Assembly: GCF_000379765.1 (NCBI RefSeq) | Contig: NZ_KB903465.1 | Location: 310,001 to 374,000, forward strand | Reading direction: 5' to 3' | DNA: 64,000 nucleotides | Source of the DNA: Flexithrix dorotheae DSM 6795 | Lineage (GTDB): Bacteria > Bacteroidota > Bacteroidia > Cytophagales > Flammeovirgaceae | Shown here: positions 12,201 through 20,248 of the stretch, piece by piece | Layout of the letters: each line of letters begins with the position of its first letter | How positions within the stretch are numbered: position 1 is the stretch's first letter | Translations under genes and position numbers: made by a program | Notes under the pieces: model-generated | What the model saw: the letters and a program-made list of their open reading frames with translations, nothing else | What the model was told of the DNA's origin: nothing | The model's database searches: none

Positions 12201-15200
12201 TCCATCTGTAGATAATTCTATGGTATTAAATGAAGTCGTTGTGAAGTTCTCGATAGCATTATCATCATTATCAAAAGTAATAAAGCTTCCTGTTGCCAGT
12301 AAAATATCTTCAAATACTCCATCTCTTCCACTGGCTCCATTATAAAAAGATGTTGAACTACGTTCTCCAAGACTCAACAATAAATTAGGAGTCGCATCTT
12401 CGAAATAAACATCCCTATAGAAAGAATTATCACTGTCTGCTCCTAGTGTAACATCATCATGAAATACAACACTACCATTATTAGTTAGATTAAAATTAGT
12501 GGTTGAAGCAGTTCCTGTAATTAATGTACTTTCAAACTCGGCATATCTATCGAAACTAACAGTGGAACTTGCACCCGTAGTGACTGCACTTCTGAAAAAT
12601 GTAGAATCTGAATAGTTGTTAAATTGAACGCTGGCACCACTTCCAATATCTACCAATCCGTCAAAAATGGCTCTTCTATTTACAATAAATTGATTTGCAT
12701 TAGCCCCTATAGTTACATCTCCTTTAAACCATGAAAGTTCGTGAGAGCCATCAATCCCTATATTTGCCACAGGAGCACTACCAGTAGTAAAGTTCCCTGC
12801 AAAGGTTATGGTTTCTTTACTCCTCAAATCAAGGTTATCCCCAAAGGTAACATTTCCGGCAAAATAAGTAGATGATGTTCCCCTTCCTGCTTCCGAGAAC
12901 TCAATCACAGCATCATCACCCACCATAAACTCTCCCATAAATAAGGTAGAATCCCCATTGAATATGGAGGTTTCACTATCATCATTATCTCTGAATGAAA
13001 CAACTGATCCATCCCCCAAGGTGACATCATCCTCAAATATATATTGGTAGTGGAACTGGACAGCATCAGTTGCGCTTGAAGTTCCATTGATTGTCACTGG
13101 TCCTTTAAAAGTCATTTCAGTATGGAAATCACCTGTACTTCCTGTCCCTGCCGTAAATGAATCTGCAAATTCCAGGGTTGAGGCTCGGAAATTAAAATTA
13201 CAATCATTACCAAATACTACAGTGCCATTGATATAATTGCCAGACCTCGAGCTTTCAAAGTAAAAATTAGTATTATCTGCTATGGAAATATTCTCTATAG
13301 TTTTTGTTGCCCTTCTATATGAAGTACCTGTTTCGTCAATAAATAGTCTCCCCCCTGTAGCTGTCTTCGTAATGTTTCGGAATGTTATTGTTCCAGAATT
13401 GGCCACATCAGGATTTTCACCTGACCTCACCCTAATTGTATTGGCATAAGTTCCTGTAGGAGATTCAAAAAGCAAGTTTGGAATGGTAATATCAAATGTA
13501 TCCACTTCTAAGGTGTAATCACTTGACGACCTGCTGAACGTAAATTGGGAATTAGGATCTGATGTCAAGGAAAAATTATTCCCGGCACTTCTTAAATCTA
13601 ATACAGTAGAACTTCCAGTCATCTCTATCTCAGAATCTCCTAATACCAAAGACCTGGTTAAATCTGTACTACCATTATTATAAGCATCAAACCTCAAGCA
13701 ATTTAGTATTTCCCCATTGGTATTTAATTCGCCTTGGTACAAATCCACTTCATTATCTACTGTTAATTCATCCTGTAAAATCCATTGCCCACCAGCACCA
13801 TTAAAAATAAGATCATCATTTTCAAAACTCACTCCATTTGAAGTAATCGTTTCTCCAGTAGTCGTTGCAGTAAAGAATATATCATCATCTCCAGAGATGG
13901 TCATTGACTGGTCAGAAAGTAAAACAGAACCTGAGATAGTCAAATCATAATCTACATTTAGGGTAGGATTATTGGTCACTCCAGTTCCAGCTCCACTAGT
14001 CCATGTCATGTCATGACAAGACGCATTATCATAATTAACATGGACCGTTAAGTTAGTACCATCACTAAAGGAATTATGATCAAATATCACATTATCTTCA
14101 GGACCTGGAATACAACTTCCAAAAGAACCTCCTGAGGTGGTTGACCAGTTAGCTGGATTATTCCAATTATCTGAAATTCCTGAAGCATTGAGATAAGAAG
14201 GTTTTGAGTTTCCTGAGGTTCCTCCAATCCAGTAAAGGGTTGCTACAGTTCCAGTATTATTAAATGAAGTTCCTGAGTTATTTCCCATATCAGCCCCGTC
14301 ATTTATGGTAACAGTGTTACCCGTAAAATTCATCCCTCTTAAAATTACACCTGACCATACCTGTGCATTGGAAAAATTCACAATGGCATTACTATTATAG
14401 GTGCTCAGGTTTTTAATGTAAAAGAAATCAGCACAATCTGCGGCATTTATAGTAACCGTACCTGTAATATTAGAGGTTGCATCATTCCTAAATTGAACAG
14501 TATTTCCCCCGCTTAAGGTAAAGTCCCGAAGGGTATTAGTTCCAGCATTATTGTCAAAAATAATATCAGTATTATTCCCACCGGTCAATAAAGGCGGATT
14601 TCCAGGGTCTGGAAGATTGAATGTTAATTGCTGTTCAAATTCGATATCATTATCATCTCCAAAGGTTACATCATCATCAAAAACTGTTGTTCCACCGGAT
14701 TCAGCAAATTTCATTCGGACCCCATCTTCTGTGGATAGGGTACCTTCAAAATCTGAACTATACACAAATCTAATATGGGAATTTGCCCTAACAACCACTG
14801 GAGCATCACTTGAAAAATTATTTGTTGATCCTTCAAAGTCTATTGACCAATCTGTAGAGGCCGAACTAAGGAAAACCGTGTCCCCGGAAAAAGTATTAGT
14901 ACCATGAAATTGGACCGCATTATCATTATTTGCTGTTCCTAATATTATTAACCCTCCCTGAAAATCCGTAGAATTTCTAAAATCAATTTCATTACCATTA
15001 TCTCCAATTATAAAGCTCCCTTTAAAAGTAGATGTTGTTCCCCTAAAATCTATATCAATGGCATTATCCCCAAAAACAATATTTCCTTCAGAGGTCACAC
15101 TGCCTGCATTTTCATTCACCATAAAATCAACACCATCCCCAAAGGTAAGATCTCCATTAAAAGTAATATCCCGATTCGATTCGAAATAAACATCGTCTCC

Positions 15201-18200
15201 ACAGACTACATCATCATTGAAAGTCGTACTTGTACCTGAATTATTCCTATCTGTAAATCTTATTCTGGTATTATCCTCTGCCGTAAAAGTCCCATTAAAA
15301 ACATCTGTTTCTCGGAAGGAAACTCTTGAATTGGCTCTTATAATTACAGGAGCAGTCGCATCAAAAGTATCATTACAACCATCTTCAAATGTGATCCCAA
15401 AGTCAGAAGTTCCGGTGGTAAAATCTACAGTTCCTCCAGAGAAAGTGTTGGTACCATAAAACTGAACAGCATCATTATTATCTGCCGTCCCCTGAATTAA
15501 TAATCCCGCCTGAAAATCAGTTGTATTCCTAAAATCTATTTCAGTTCCTCCATCCCCAATAGTAAAAGTTCCTTTAAAAACTGAAGTGGTTCCCTGAAAG
15601 TCTATGTCAATGGCATTGTCCCCAAAAAGGACATCTCCTTCCACAACAACTCCTCCTCCCCCATCATTGACCATAAAATCCGCTCCTTCCCCAAAAGTAA
15701 GATTTCCATTAAAGGTGATATCTCGATTGGATTCAAAATGAACATCATTTCCACAAATTACATTATCATTGAAAGTTGTGCTAGATCCACCATTATTTCT
15801 TTCAGTAAACCTAACCCTGGCATTATCTTCAGCGGTAAATGTTCCATTAAAAACATCTGTTTCTCTAAATGAAACTCGAGCTCCTGATCTTAAAATTACC
15901 GGAGATGTCGCATCAAAAATATTTGATGAATTATTTTCAAATACAACTCCAAAATCAGTAGTACCTGTGGTAAAATCAATAGTTCCTCCCGAAAAAGTAT
16001 TGTTACCATACAATTGGATTGCTCCATAGTTATTTGCTGTCCCCTGAATTAATAACCCCGCCTGAAAATCTGTATCATCATGAAAATCAATTCCAGTTCC
16101 TCCATCTGCAATGGTCACTAATTGTTCGAATACAGCATCTCTGTCAAAAACAAATCTTGTAGCATTTTCTCCGATATTCACCAATCCCTGAAAAAGAGCA
16201 CTTCCACTTCCGTTATTATTGATGATCACGTCAGCTCCTGTGCCGGTTGTAAAATCCGCTTCAAATGTGGTGTTTCCATCACTCTCATTTGCCCTAAAAA
16301 GTGCATTATCACCAAAAGTAACATCACCTCCAAAAATTATTTCCCTATAGGCATATACACTGGTATTATCCGCAAAATTGATTGGTGAAGCACCATTAAA
16401 AGTAGTAACAAGACCAGAAGAATTACTTTGGGTAAATGTGACAAATGATCCAAAATTGGCTCCGGCATTAAATACATCATTACCATAAAACCTTGAAGAA
16501 GCATCGCTTACTAAATCTACTAACCCATTAAAAGTACAGTCATCATAAAACCTTCCCCTCGGATCTGTGCCAACAAAATTCACTATTCCATTAAAAGTAC
16601 TATTATAAAATCGAACTCTATCTGTGTCCTGTGTTGGCCCTGTAACCGTAACATTTCCATTAAAAATATTACTATTGTAAAAATGGGCATTTACACTAGA
16701 TGAAGTTATTGAACCAATATTTACATTTGAATGAAATACATTATTTGCTCCATTAAAAAATATTTCAGAATCAGTCCCTGTATTAACTTCTCCATTTATC
16801 ACCACATTATTGACAAAACGCAGGCTTTTCCCATCTAACAGGGTTATATTATTAAAGGTGTAAACTGCTGAATTATCCCCATTTCTAAATTCAAGCCTAT
16901 TTCCTCCAAGTGTTCCTGCATTACCAATTATATTGTAAAATGTCCTGTCATTGGTACCTAATTCTACATAAGAACTTCCTGTATTTGTAAACTCGATGGT
17001 AGATGTACCTGCATCAAAAGTTAATAAATTTCCCGTACTTCTTATATCCAGTACTTCATTTCCTGAATTGGTTAGGGTAACATAGGAAGAGCCCAGGATT
17101 AAGGCTCTAGTTTCATCTGATGCATAGTTAGCATCCAATTCCAGAGCGGTAAAATTTTGATCATTGGTATTTAAAGTTCCCCCTCGTAGATAAACATGTG
17201 AGCTTGATGAAAACTCATCTAATAATTTCCAAGATCCTGCAGTATTATAAAACAATAAATATTGTAAAAAGCCCTGTCCTGCCGAAGTAATTGTAAAATC
17301 ACCAGAACCTAGAAAAAATACCTGATCATTATAGTTCCAAGTCATTCCAGCCTCTAATGTCAATGAACCATAAATACTCAAATAATTTCCTCCGGTTCTC
17401 TGAAATGTTGGGCTGTTTGTCACTCCTGTCCAGGTCATGGATTTACATACAGGATTGTTAGCATCAATAGTTACAGTGTTATTCGATCCATCAAAAGAAT
17501 TGAGGTCAAAAACTACATCCTGTGTGGCTGTAGGTTGCCCAGCACCACCTGCTCCTCCTGAAGTATTAGACCAGCAATCACCATCATTCCAGGTGCCATC
17601 ACATCCTCCACCTGTTCCTACCCAATACAAAATATTTCCGGTACAACTACTTGATGCAGTAATATTGGTTACATTAGAGATATCTCCTCTGTCAATTGTA
17701 ATCGTACCAGCCCCATTTTCATTAATATCCTGAACAGTCACCCCATCCCAGGTTGGACTTCCTGCAAGGGTAAGATAAGCCTGAGATCCCCCATTTACTG
17801 AATTGACAGTAACAGGGGTAGAACAGGTTGATGAAATGCTAAAAGTGCCACTAATAGAAGTTGCATTTCCAACCCCATCAGGAAAGCTTAAACTTGACCC
17901 ACTCCCTGAAACGCTATTTACTATTAAATTGGAAATCGAGTTTGAAACGGCATTATCAAAAGAAACCACACTGCTGTGGTTTACTGTAATGTCTTGAAAA
18001 GTGTGAGAAGATGCCCCCCCAAAACTAATGGTGCTATTTGCCCCTAAATCCAAATCCGCTCCTGCACCAAAAGTAACCTGGCCATCAAAATCATACGTTC
18101 CAGAATTACCATTCGAATTTAAATTAACTTCATCATTGAAATTTACTGGGCCAAGGAAAGTATTTGTATTCCCTCCTGACACACCGATATTTACACTACC

Positions 18201-19124
18201 ATTAAAGGTGGAAGTACTTGAACCTGAAAATTCAAAATCACTTACATCAGTTGCTGTTAATTGGTTAAAAGTATGTGTGTCAGAATTTAAATTATTAATG
18301 GTAATGGCTGCTCCAGCACCACTAAAAGTTAAATTATTTAAGACTCTGGAGACCGGCCCCAATTCCACCGCTATGTTTCCAGTATTAGTCAAGTCGATTG
18401 TGGAAGTCCCTGCATCAAAGGTGAAATTACTCCCACTTAAATCTAAATCAGTTCCCGCTCCACTTCCAGTGATGGTAATGTTGGAAGCTCCAAGTACCAT
18501 TGCCCTGGTTTGAGTATTGTCCTCATCTGCATTTATTTTAAATGCCTGAACAGTTTGGTCATTGGTATCAAAAGTACCAGACAAAACATTAATCCATCTA
18601 GAATTTAAATTATCAGTTAAAGTAAATACTGCTGTACTAGCAAAGGTTTCATCACCAATTCTAACATTATGCAAATATGTGCCCTCGGTAGAAATAGTTG
18701 GAGTTCCTGATGTGGCAGAAAAAATAAACTCAACTGCAGCATCAGCTGGTGAAGGACTTACTGTAATGCCATCCAGAATTGCCAGTGAGCCATGAATTGA
18801 TAAATCCAAGCCTGTGCTTATGGCAAACACCGGATCATCCGCGTCATCCGTCCAGCTCATATTTAAACATGCTCCAATAGCATTTAGAGTCACCGTTTTA
18901 TCTGCATTGCTTGGAAATGAATGTTCATTAAACACAACACTCCTGGTAGCATCGGGGATTAAAGCTGAAGGATTATTAAAAGAACCATCACTGTTTAAAC
19001 TCCAATGAGTATCATCAGTCCAATTTCCACTTCCTCCAACCCAATAAAGGGTTTGACCAAATAAAGATTGTGAAAACAATAATAGTACAAAACCAATAAG
19101 TTTAATTCTTGTAGAATTACTCAT
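6252..19124 (-). CDS. Giant repetitive surface/secreted protein, T9SS cargo (4290 residues)
   Basis: A signal peptide (residues 1-23, ending SQSLFG) leads into a beta-strand-rich protein very rich in Asn, Asp, Thr, Gly and Ser, as in right-handed beta-helix adhesins. Four header modules start with YW(V/I)G followed by a GNW or NNW motif and a D-V-F motif, near residues 27, 495, 1626 and 2421. Residues about 1010-1500 are 184-residue repeats, and about 2708-3811 are ten units of roughly 112 residues. A fibronectin-III-like domain (LPVTLVEFNARY, near 4095) precedes a type A T9SS sorting domain over the last 85 residues (NHPNPARNKT, then TGIYTARL). Such proteins are exported and attached or released by the gliding/T9SS machinery. 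Role is probably adhesion or matrix; the binding target cannot be read from sequence. Confidence 0.93.
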   Translation of the reverse strand: MSNSTRIKLIGFVLLLFSQSLFGQTLYWVGGSGNWTDDTHWSLNSDGSFNNPSALIPDATRSVVFNEHSFPSNADKTVTLNAIGACLNMSWTDDADDPVFAISTGLDLSIHGSLAILDGITVSPSPADAAVEFIFSATSGTPTISTEGTYLHNVRIGDETFASTAVFTLTDNLNSRWINVLSGTFDTNDQTVQAFKINADEDNTQTRAMVLGASNITITGSGAGTDLDLSGSNFTFDAGTSTIDLTNTGNIAVELGPVSRVLNNLTFSGAGAAITINNLNSDTHTFNQLTATDVSDFEFSGSSTSTFNGSVNIGVSGGNTNTFLGPVNFNDEVNLNSNGNSGTYDFDGQVTFGAGADLDLGANSTISFGGASSHTFQDITVNHSSVVSFDNAVSNSISNLIVNSVSGSGSSLSFPDGVGNATSISGTFSISSTCSTPVTVNSVNGGSQAYLTLAGSPTWDGVTVQDINENGAGTITIDRGDISNVTNITASSSCTGNILYWVGTGGGCDGTWNDGDCWSNTSGGAGGAGQPTATQDVVFDLNSFDGSNNTVTIDANNPVCKSMTWTGVTNSPTFQRTGGNYLSIYGSLTLEAGMTWNYNDQVFFLGSGDFTITSAGQGFLQYLLFYNTAGSWKLLDEFSSSSHVYLRGGTLNTNDQNFTALELDANYASDETRALILGSSYVTLTNSGNEVLDIRSTGNLLTFDAGTSTIEFTNTGSSYVELGTNDRTFYNIIGNAGTLGGNRLEFRNGDNSAVYTFNNITLLDGKSLRFVNNVVINGEVNTGTDSEIFFNGANNVFHSNVNIGSITSSSVNAHFYNSNIFNGNVTVTGPTQDTDRVRFYNSTFNGIVNFVGTDPRGRFYDDCTFNGLVDLVSDASSRFYGNDVFNAGANFGSFVTFTQSNSSGLVTTFNGASPINFADNTSVYAYREIIFGGDVTFGDNALFRANESDGNTTFEADFTTGTGADVIINNNGSGSALFQGLVNIGENATRFVFDRDAVFEQLVTIADGGTGIDFHDDTDFQAGLLIQGTANNYGAIQLYGNNTFSGGTIDFTTGTTDFGVVFENNSSNIFDATSPVILRSGARVSFRETDVFNGTFTAEDNARVRFTERNNGGSSTTFNDNVICGNDVHFESNRDITFNGNLTFGEGADFMVNDGGGGVVVEGDVLFGDNAIDIDFQGTTSVFKGTFTIGDGGTEIDFRNTTDFQAGLLIQGTADNNDAVQFYGTNTFSGGTVDFTTGTSDFGITFEDGCNDTFDATAPVIIRANSRVSFRETDVFNGTFTAEDNTRIRFTDRNNSGTSTTFNDDVVCGDDVYFESNRDITFNGDLTFGDGVDFMVNENAGSVTSEGNIVFGDNAIDIDFRGTTSTFKGSFIIGDNGNEIDFRNSTDFQGGLIILGTANNDNAVQFHGTNTFSGDTVFLSSASTDWSIDFEGSTNNFSSDAPVVVRANSHIRFVYSSDFEGTLSTEDGVRMKFAESGGTTVFDDDVTFGDDNDIEFEQQLTFNLPDPGNPPLLTGGNNTDIIFDNNAGTNTLRDFTLSGGNTVQFRNDATSNITGTVTINAADCADFFYIKNLSTYNSNAIVNFSNAQVWSGVILRGMNFTGNTVTINDGADMGNNSGTSFNNTGTVATLYWIGGTSGNSKPSYLNASGISDNWNNPANWSTTSGGSFGSCIPGPEDNVIFDHNSFSDGTNLTVHVNYDNASCHDMTWTSGAGTGVTNNPTLNVDYDLTISGSVLLSDQSMTISGDDDIFFTATTTGETITSNGVSFENDDLIFNGAGGQWILQDELTVDNEVDLYQGELNTNGEILNCLRFDAYNNGSTDLTRSLVLGDSEIEMTGSSTVLDLRSAGNNFSLTSDPNSQFTFSRSSSDYTLEVDTFDITIPNLLFESPTGTYANTIRVRSGENPDVANSGTITFRNITKTATGGRLFIDETGTSYRRATKTIENISIADNTNFYFESSRSGNYINGTVVFGNDCNFNFRASTLEFADSFTAGTGSTGDFHTEMTFKGPVTINGTSSATDAVQFHYQYIFEDDVTLGDGSVVSFRDNDDSETSIFNGDSTLFMGEFMVGDDAVIEFSEAGRGTSSTYFAGNVTFGDNLDLRSKETITFAGNFTTGSAPVANIGIDGSHELSWFKGDVTIGANANQFIVNRRAIFDGLVDIGSGASVQFNNYSDSTFFRSAVTTGASSTVSFDRYAEFESTLITGTASTTNFNLTNNGSVVFHDDVTLGADSDNSFYRDVYFEDATPNLLLSLGERSSTSFYNGASGRDGVFEDILLATGSFITFDNDDNAIENFTTTSFNTIELSTDGNTVINESFVASVDCDEWQIVRSSLPGTTAIIQFVDNGGNTAPEWRGIVAQDLTVLGPTSAGNFPLTIREGVNLDNLNGDDPSLITTDPNVIESGHGSYDEDVTIYLDAERTPMTFYWIGNGGTVPPGGGAANSNWSNANNWSNTSGGAPAGCIPNPIDAVVFDNNSFDGAGQSVVIDAANAACGDFTFSHTTNTGANSPSFEGDALNRLQIFEDFTINNNLDNNFLGNIEFITVESTKYDITNTDNDTIHFNGNVYFTSSYPSSSNPYNWLINDPIDMNDGDTTDVYDADLNLEIGYLDANGQTITIEGNWIVEDEGYYIHNNNTVIFDGWVSDKNIVSNNESFYNLYVQKGDSLDDLRCVNYPIVVENDLIISTGRLWDSDESTNGPWQIDGNGAGTLTIGNKGTLVIGDDTRNDVATEFPNTFASYSISNSSVVHFKDAGEQNVYGPFSYGNVVMSNGSDNDNRAKLLEDAITINGSLTIQDNTRFFDEGFQVSGNANTGTKFIIEGDGRFRIGVEATGTIMPEFPEYDFNIDSRVIYNAGVDQTVKGIDDGGAGNGSYGYLQFTNPAASPSMVLKTFDAATFIRRDLDINAYNNIWDGGNQISAEGSNDGQHQLEMEANTILTIGSASTATTFPTFHRNRVFVDEASTVIYGSGAASQDIRRLDNGDASNESYGNLMILNFDSLAHTNGIVSKTLVASPLPRNGGDNLKVRGDLYIGEYNNLIDDGFQINGNAAGGLIQLADSSKITIGNGTTATVFPANFDDFNLDANSEVIYNAGVAQTIKSLNDAGGLNPEMEYGHLTLTNSAGSPSLIDKTLDGLTSVRGDLTININNNLVDDGYQIEGGNILTVAGDARLTLGGTSTSSGNTTFPTSFATVNLNELSTPTSTVVYTSNREDADQEVAALGYGHLIIDSWSTSVSTNKVMQGSITVNGNLDIEAVDSDQDLTFKDNGFQIIGNVTGTFTMNPYANLEIGNGTTSTLFPTLFPRNNTNILLDDESEVIYNAGDGAAGTLPQVISGGFDYGHLTLTNPNAGGLVEKILDNPITVDGDLVVNVLNHLNDDANQITGNATGIFSMAANSQLTIGTSGVVDATEFPLLFTKTNSFIQLDDASEVIYNAGDDNTSIPQIVAGGFSYGDLTFTNPTAGGIVNKELEAVISIDGDLNINTLNNVFDKGFQITGNATGIMAMASGGQLNIGDGSDATQFPSNFVSTNIALNENSTVNYSADADQLISIAPGDGTGIDPYGQGYGNLEISNSTTSVVYKDLNATNTDEVKIQGNLIVYNWTTFRDLGTQINGPSNAGKYIEMGQQGGVYAIGGEARIILGTGAFGGDTNDATELPRGWTVLNSGTNTQEIHPTQSAIWYGAGTSQLINADFPYGKLVLAINEEDLNETGSTIRKYLQSYNSGTDVNVYGDIQIGGRNELDDNGIQIVGNATGSLTMEEDSELRLGTNTVATLFPTNYTSGNISIDVNSIVYFNSGIDQDVSGTPSSYGDVIITSAVGSPTKTLTGNMDINGNLTIENNNILDAGSGSNFNINLAGNWTNNSTFTPRLGKVEFDGNANQDITSGTSKFHDVELNNSNGVTLQDDLTIEGSTNGEFTFTDGYVNMITVATDAVTEEEVIFEDGATHSGAGINSHVVGPVRKIGTSDFTMPVGDGSGTYYNPVGVSDITGGDATTAFVGQYFPISPEGSYTWLNKDTTIHHVSRKEYWMLDREVTTASAKVTLYYQNPKSEVVNPASLLVSRWDSGDAIWQDKGASNISGNAVTSDQISEFSPFTFADYHPINPLPVTLVEFNARYIKDEGVDLTWKTANETGNAGFILKRSIGNSNNFEVIAHYDENPELVGKGNSGRINNYYYLDEIGISPGEVHYYQLVQVDKDGNTTNSEIKAVNVGSEVVLYQNHPNPARNKTTLSFSIDTEQRTVLEVFDMNGRKVATVVDEILEGGTYQYPMNISNLQTGIYTARLIHGKKVMSIKMSIIN
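7690..11000 (-). repeat. Ten tandem units of about 112 residues in the giant protein
   Basis: Each unit contains an IG-----T-FP motif, then D--S-VIYNAG, then YG-L--TN. On DNA the IG motif recurs near 7846, 8222, 8609, 8941, 9276, 9620, 9948, 10318, 10653 and 10976, spacing 323-387 bases. Units are diverged, unlike the block at 14.6-16.1 kb, so this array is older. Confidence 0.85.
14620..16095 (-). repeat. 552-bp near-identical repeats in the giant gene
   Basis: Two full copies and one diverged copy of a 184-residue unit, marked by TDFQAGLLIQGTA, NTFSGGT, RETDVFNGTFTAED and NRDITFNG. Matching sites are exactly 552 bases apart (15049 and 15601; 15301 and 15853), a whole number of codons. Similarity at DNA level shows recent duplication. 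Confidence 0.88.
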
Positions 19125-19655
19125 ATTTTACTTAAAAATTAATTTTTTAATATCAAATAAGATGGTAGATCTGAGCCTGATCTTAAAAAGGTGAAATTCA
19201 ATAGTAATTTTATCCTATTAAATACGATTTAGATTTTCAGGAATTGTCTTATTAATATCCGGATAGGAAAGCATAAGCGATTATGCGTTCTATTTACCTT
19301 CTATCTTAAGTAAGGTTATGGACAGAATTAAAAAAAGTATCTTAAAATAATAAAATTAAACATAATAATAGTCCAATTTACAAACATTCTCCACTTTGTT
19401 ATTTAAGAATCGGAGATATTCTTATGATTTACCTTAAGTAACTTTATGGACAAATTTTCCATTCTAACAATCCTTAATAATTGACAATAAGGATTGATGA
19501 CTTTCCTTTTGATTAAATTCCATAAAATTTCTAAAAGACTGATAATTTTTCTTAAAAATCTCTATATTTATTTATACTTAGTCTAAATAGTTTTTATATA
19601 TTTGCCTCGAATTTGTTAATCTATTCATAATGATATTCAAAATTTTGCCTAAAAA
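19125..19655. other. Upstream region of the giant gene
   Basis: About 530 bases between the start of the giant gene and the Lys/Cys-rich small gene, transcribed divergently. It holds a small hairpin (GCATAA/TTATGC, 19271-19286), a direct repeat sharing ATTTACCTT, TTAAGTAA/TAAGTAA and TTATGGACA (19292-19327 and 19427-19455), and a -7 element at 19597. No coding sequence was seen. Confidence 0.55.
19597..19604 (+). promoter_or_regulatory. Bacteroidota -7 promoter element
   Basis: TATATTTG matches the Bacteroidota consensus TAnnTTTG exactly. It lies 52 bases before the ATG of the small Lys/Cys-rich gene. No clear -33 TTG is present at the usual spacing. Confidence 0.5.
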
Positions 19656-19814
19656 ATGACGAATCAAAACCATACCCCTTCTGCCGTCAGCCTACAATTA
19701 TTAGAGTCCTTAAATATGGACAACAGCGATTTTTCAGATTACGAATGCAAGAAAAAAAACTGCTGTAAGAAGTTTAAGAGGGGGAAGAGATGTAAAAAAT
19801 GTCCCCAGCGTTAA
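19656..19814 (+). CDS. Small Lys/Cys-rich protein, 52 residues
   Basis: An ATG at 19656 opens a 52-residue frame. The first 30 residues are neutral to acidic (LQLLESLNM, then DFSDYE). The last 22 are extraordinarily basic and cysteine-rich: six Cys and twelve Lys/Arg, in the order C-KKK-CC-KKFKRGKRC-KKCP. Short proteins with this CCKK-KKGKRCKKCP tail occur in many Bacteroidota by my recollection, usually unnamed. The tail could bind zinc or nucleic acid; this is inference. A TAnnTTTG element lies 52 bases upstream, which supports expression. The gene is tail to tail with a pseudogene 23 bases away. Confidence 0.72.
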   Translation: MTNQNHTPSAVSLQLLESLNMDNSDFSDYECKKKNCCKKFKRGKRCKKCPQR

Positions 19815-19837
19815 TATCCAGCCAAAATTAAAATTTC

Positions 19838-20118
19838 CTAAAAATTACGATAGGTCATTGCTTGTATCAACAATACAGTATATTGATTAAATTCCTTTTG
19901 GTAAGTTTCTATTATTGAGGTTAACGCCTCCTTCTTGCTCCCTGGTAGGCCAATCCTATTTATCTCATTAGGCCATTTCCCATAACCAATGGTAACTTAT
20001 TATTCATTTTCTTCTGAAATTTTTTACTAATTACCTCATTGGTAAATTTTTGCCATTCCTCCTCTTTAATTTGGTTTCTACTCTTACCAAAACAGAATTT
20101 TCTGTAGAAGCATAACAT
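19838..20118 (-). pseudogene. Frameshifted relic resembling DUF3574
   Basis: Read on the - strand from the ATG at 20118, one frame gives FCFGKSRNQIKEEEWQKF and on to NNK near 19997, then hits a stop at 19960-19962. Shifting frame near 19996 gives VTIGYGKWPNEINR and continues to a stop at 19838. Joined, the two pieces match the DUF3574 pattern: a (L)YFG motif, an acidic E-W--F helix, a GYG-W turn, and a helix YQKEFNQYTVLL equal to the family's Y---F-Q-SVL. One frameshift is needed, and the usual signal peptide is absent upstream. Family assignment is from memory of the conserved motifs. Confidence 0.5.
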
Positions 20119-20248
20119 CTGGATTTAGTAGTAAAAACGATAAAATATCATGTGGGAATTTCGAAAAATGAAATAAAAAAAGAGTTCTTTTTTTTCAGGA
20201 GTCACCAATATTAATTTCTTTAGCCAAAAATATCTCAGTGTCTTAAAT

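Noticed and set aside
7510-19008. Many + strand frames inside the giant gene
   Set aside because: They are antisense shadows of a low-complexity gene with rare stops.
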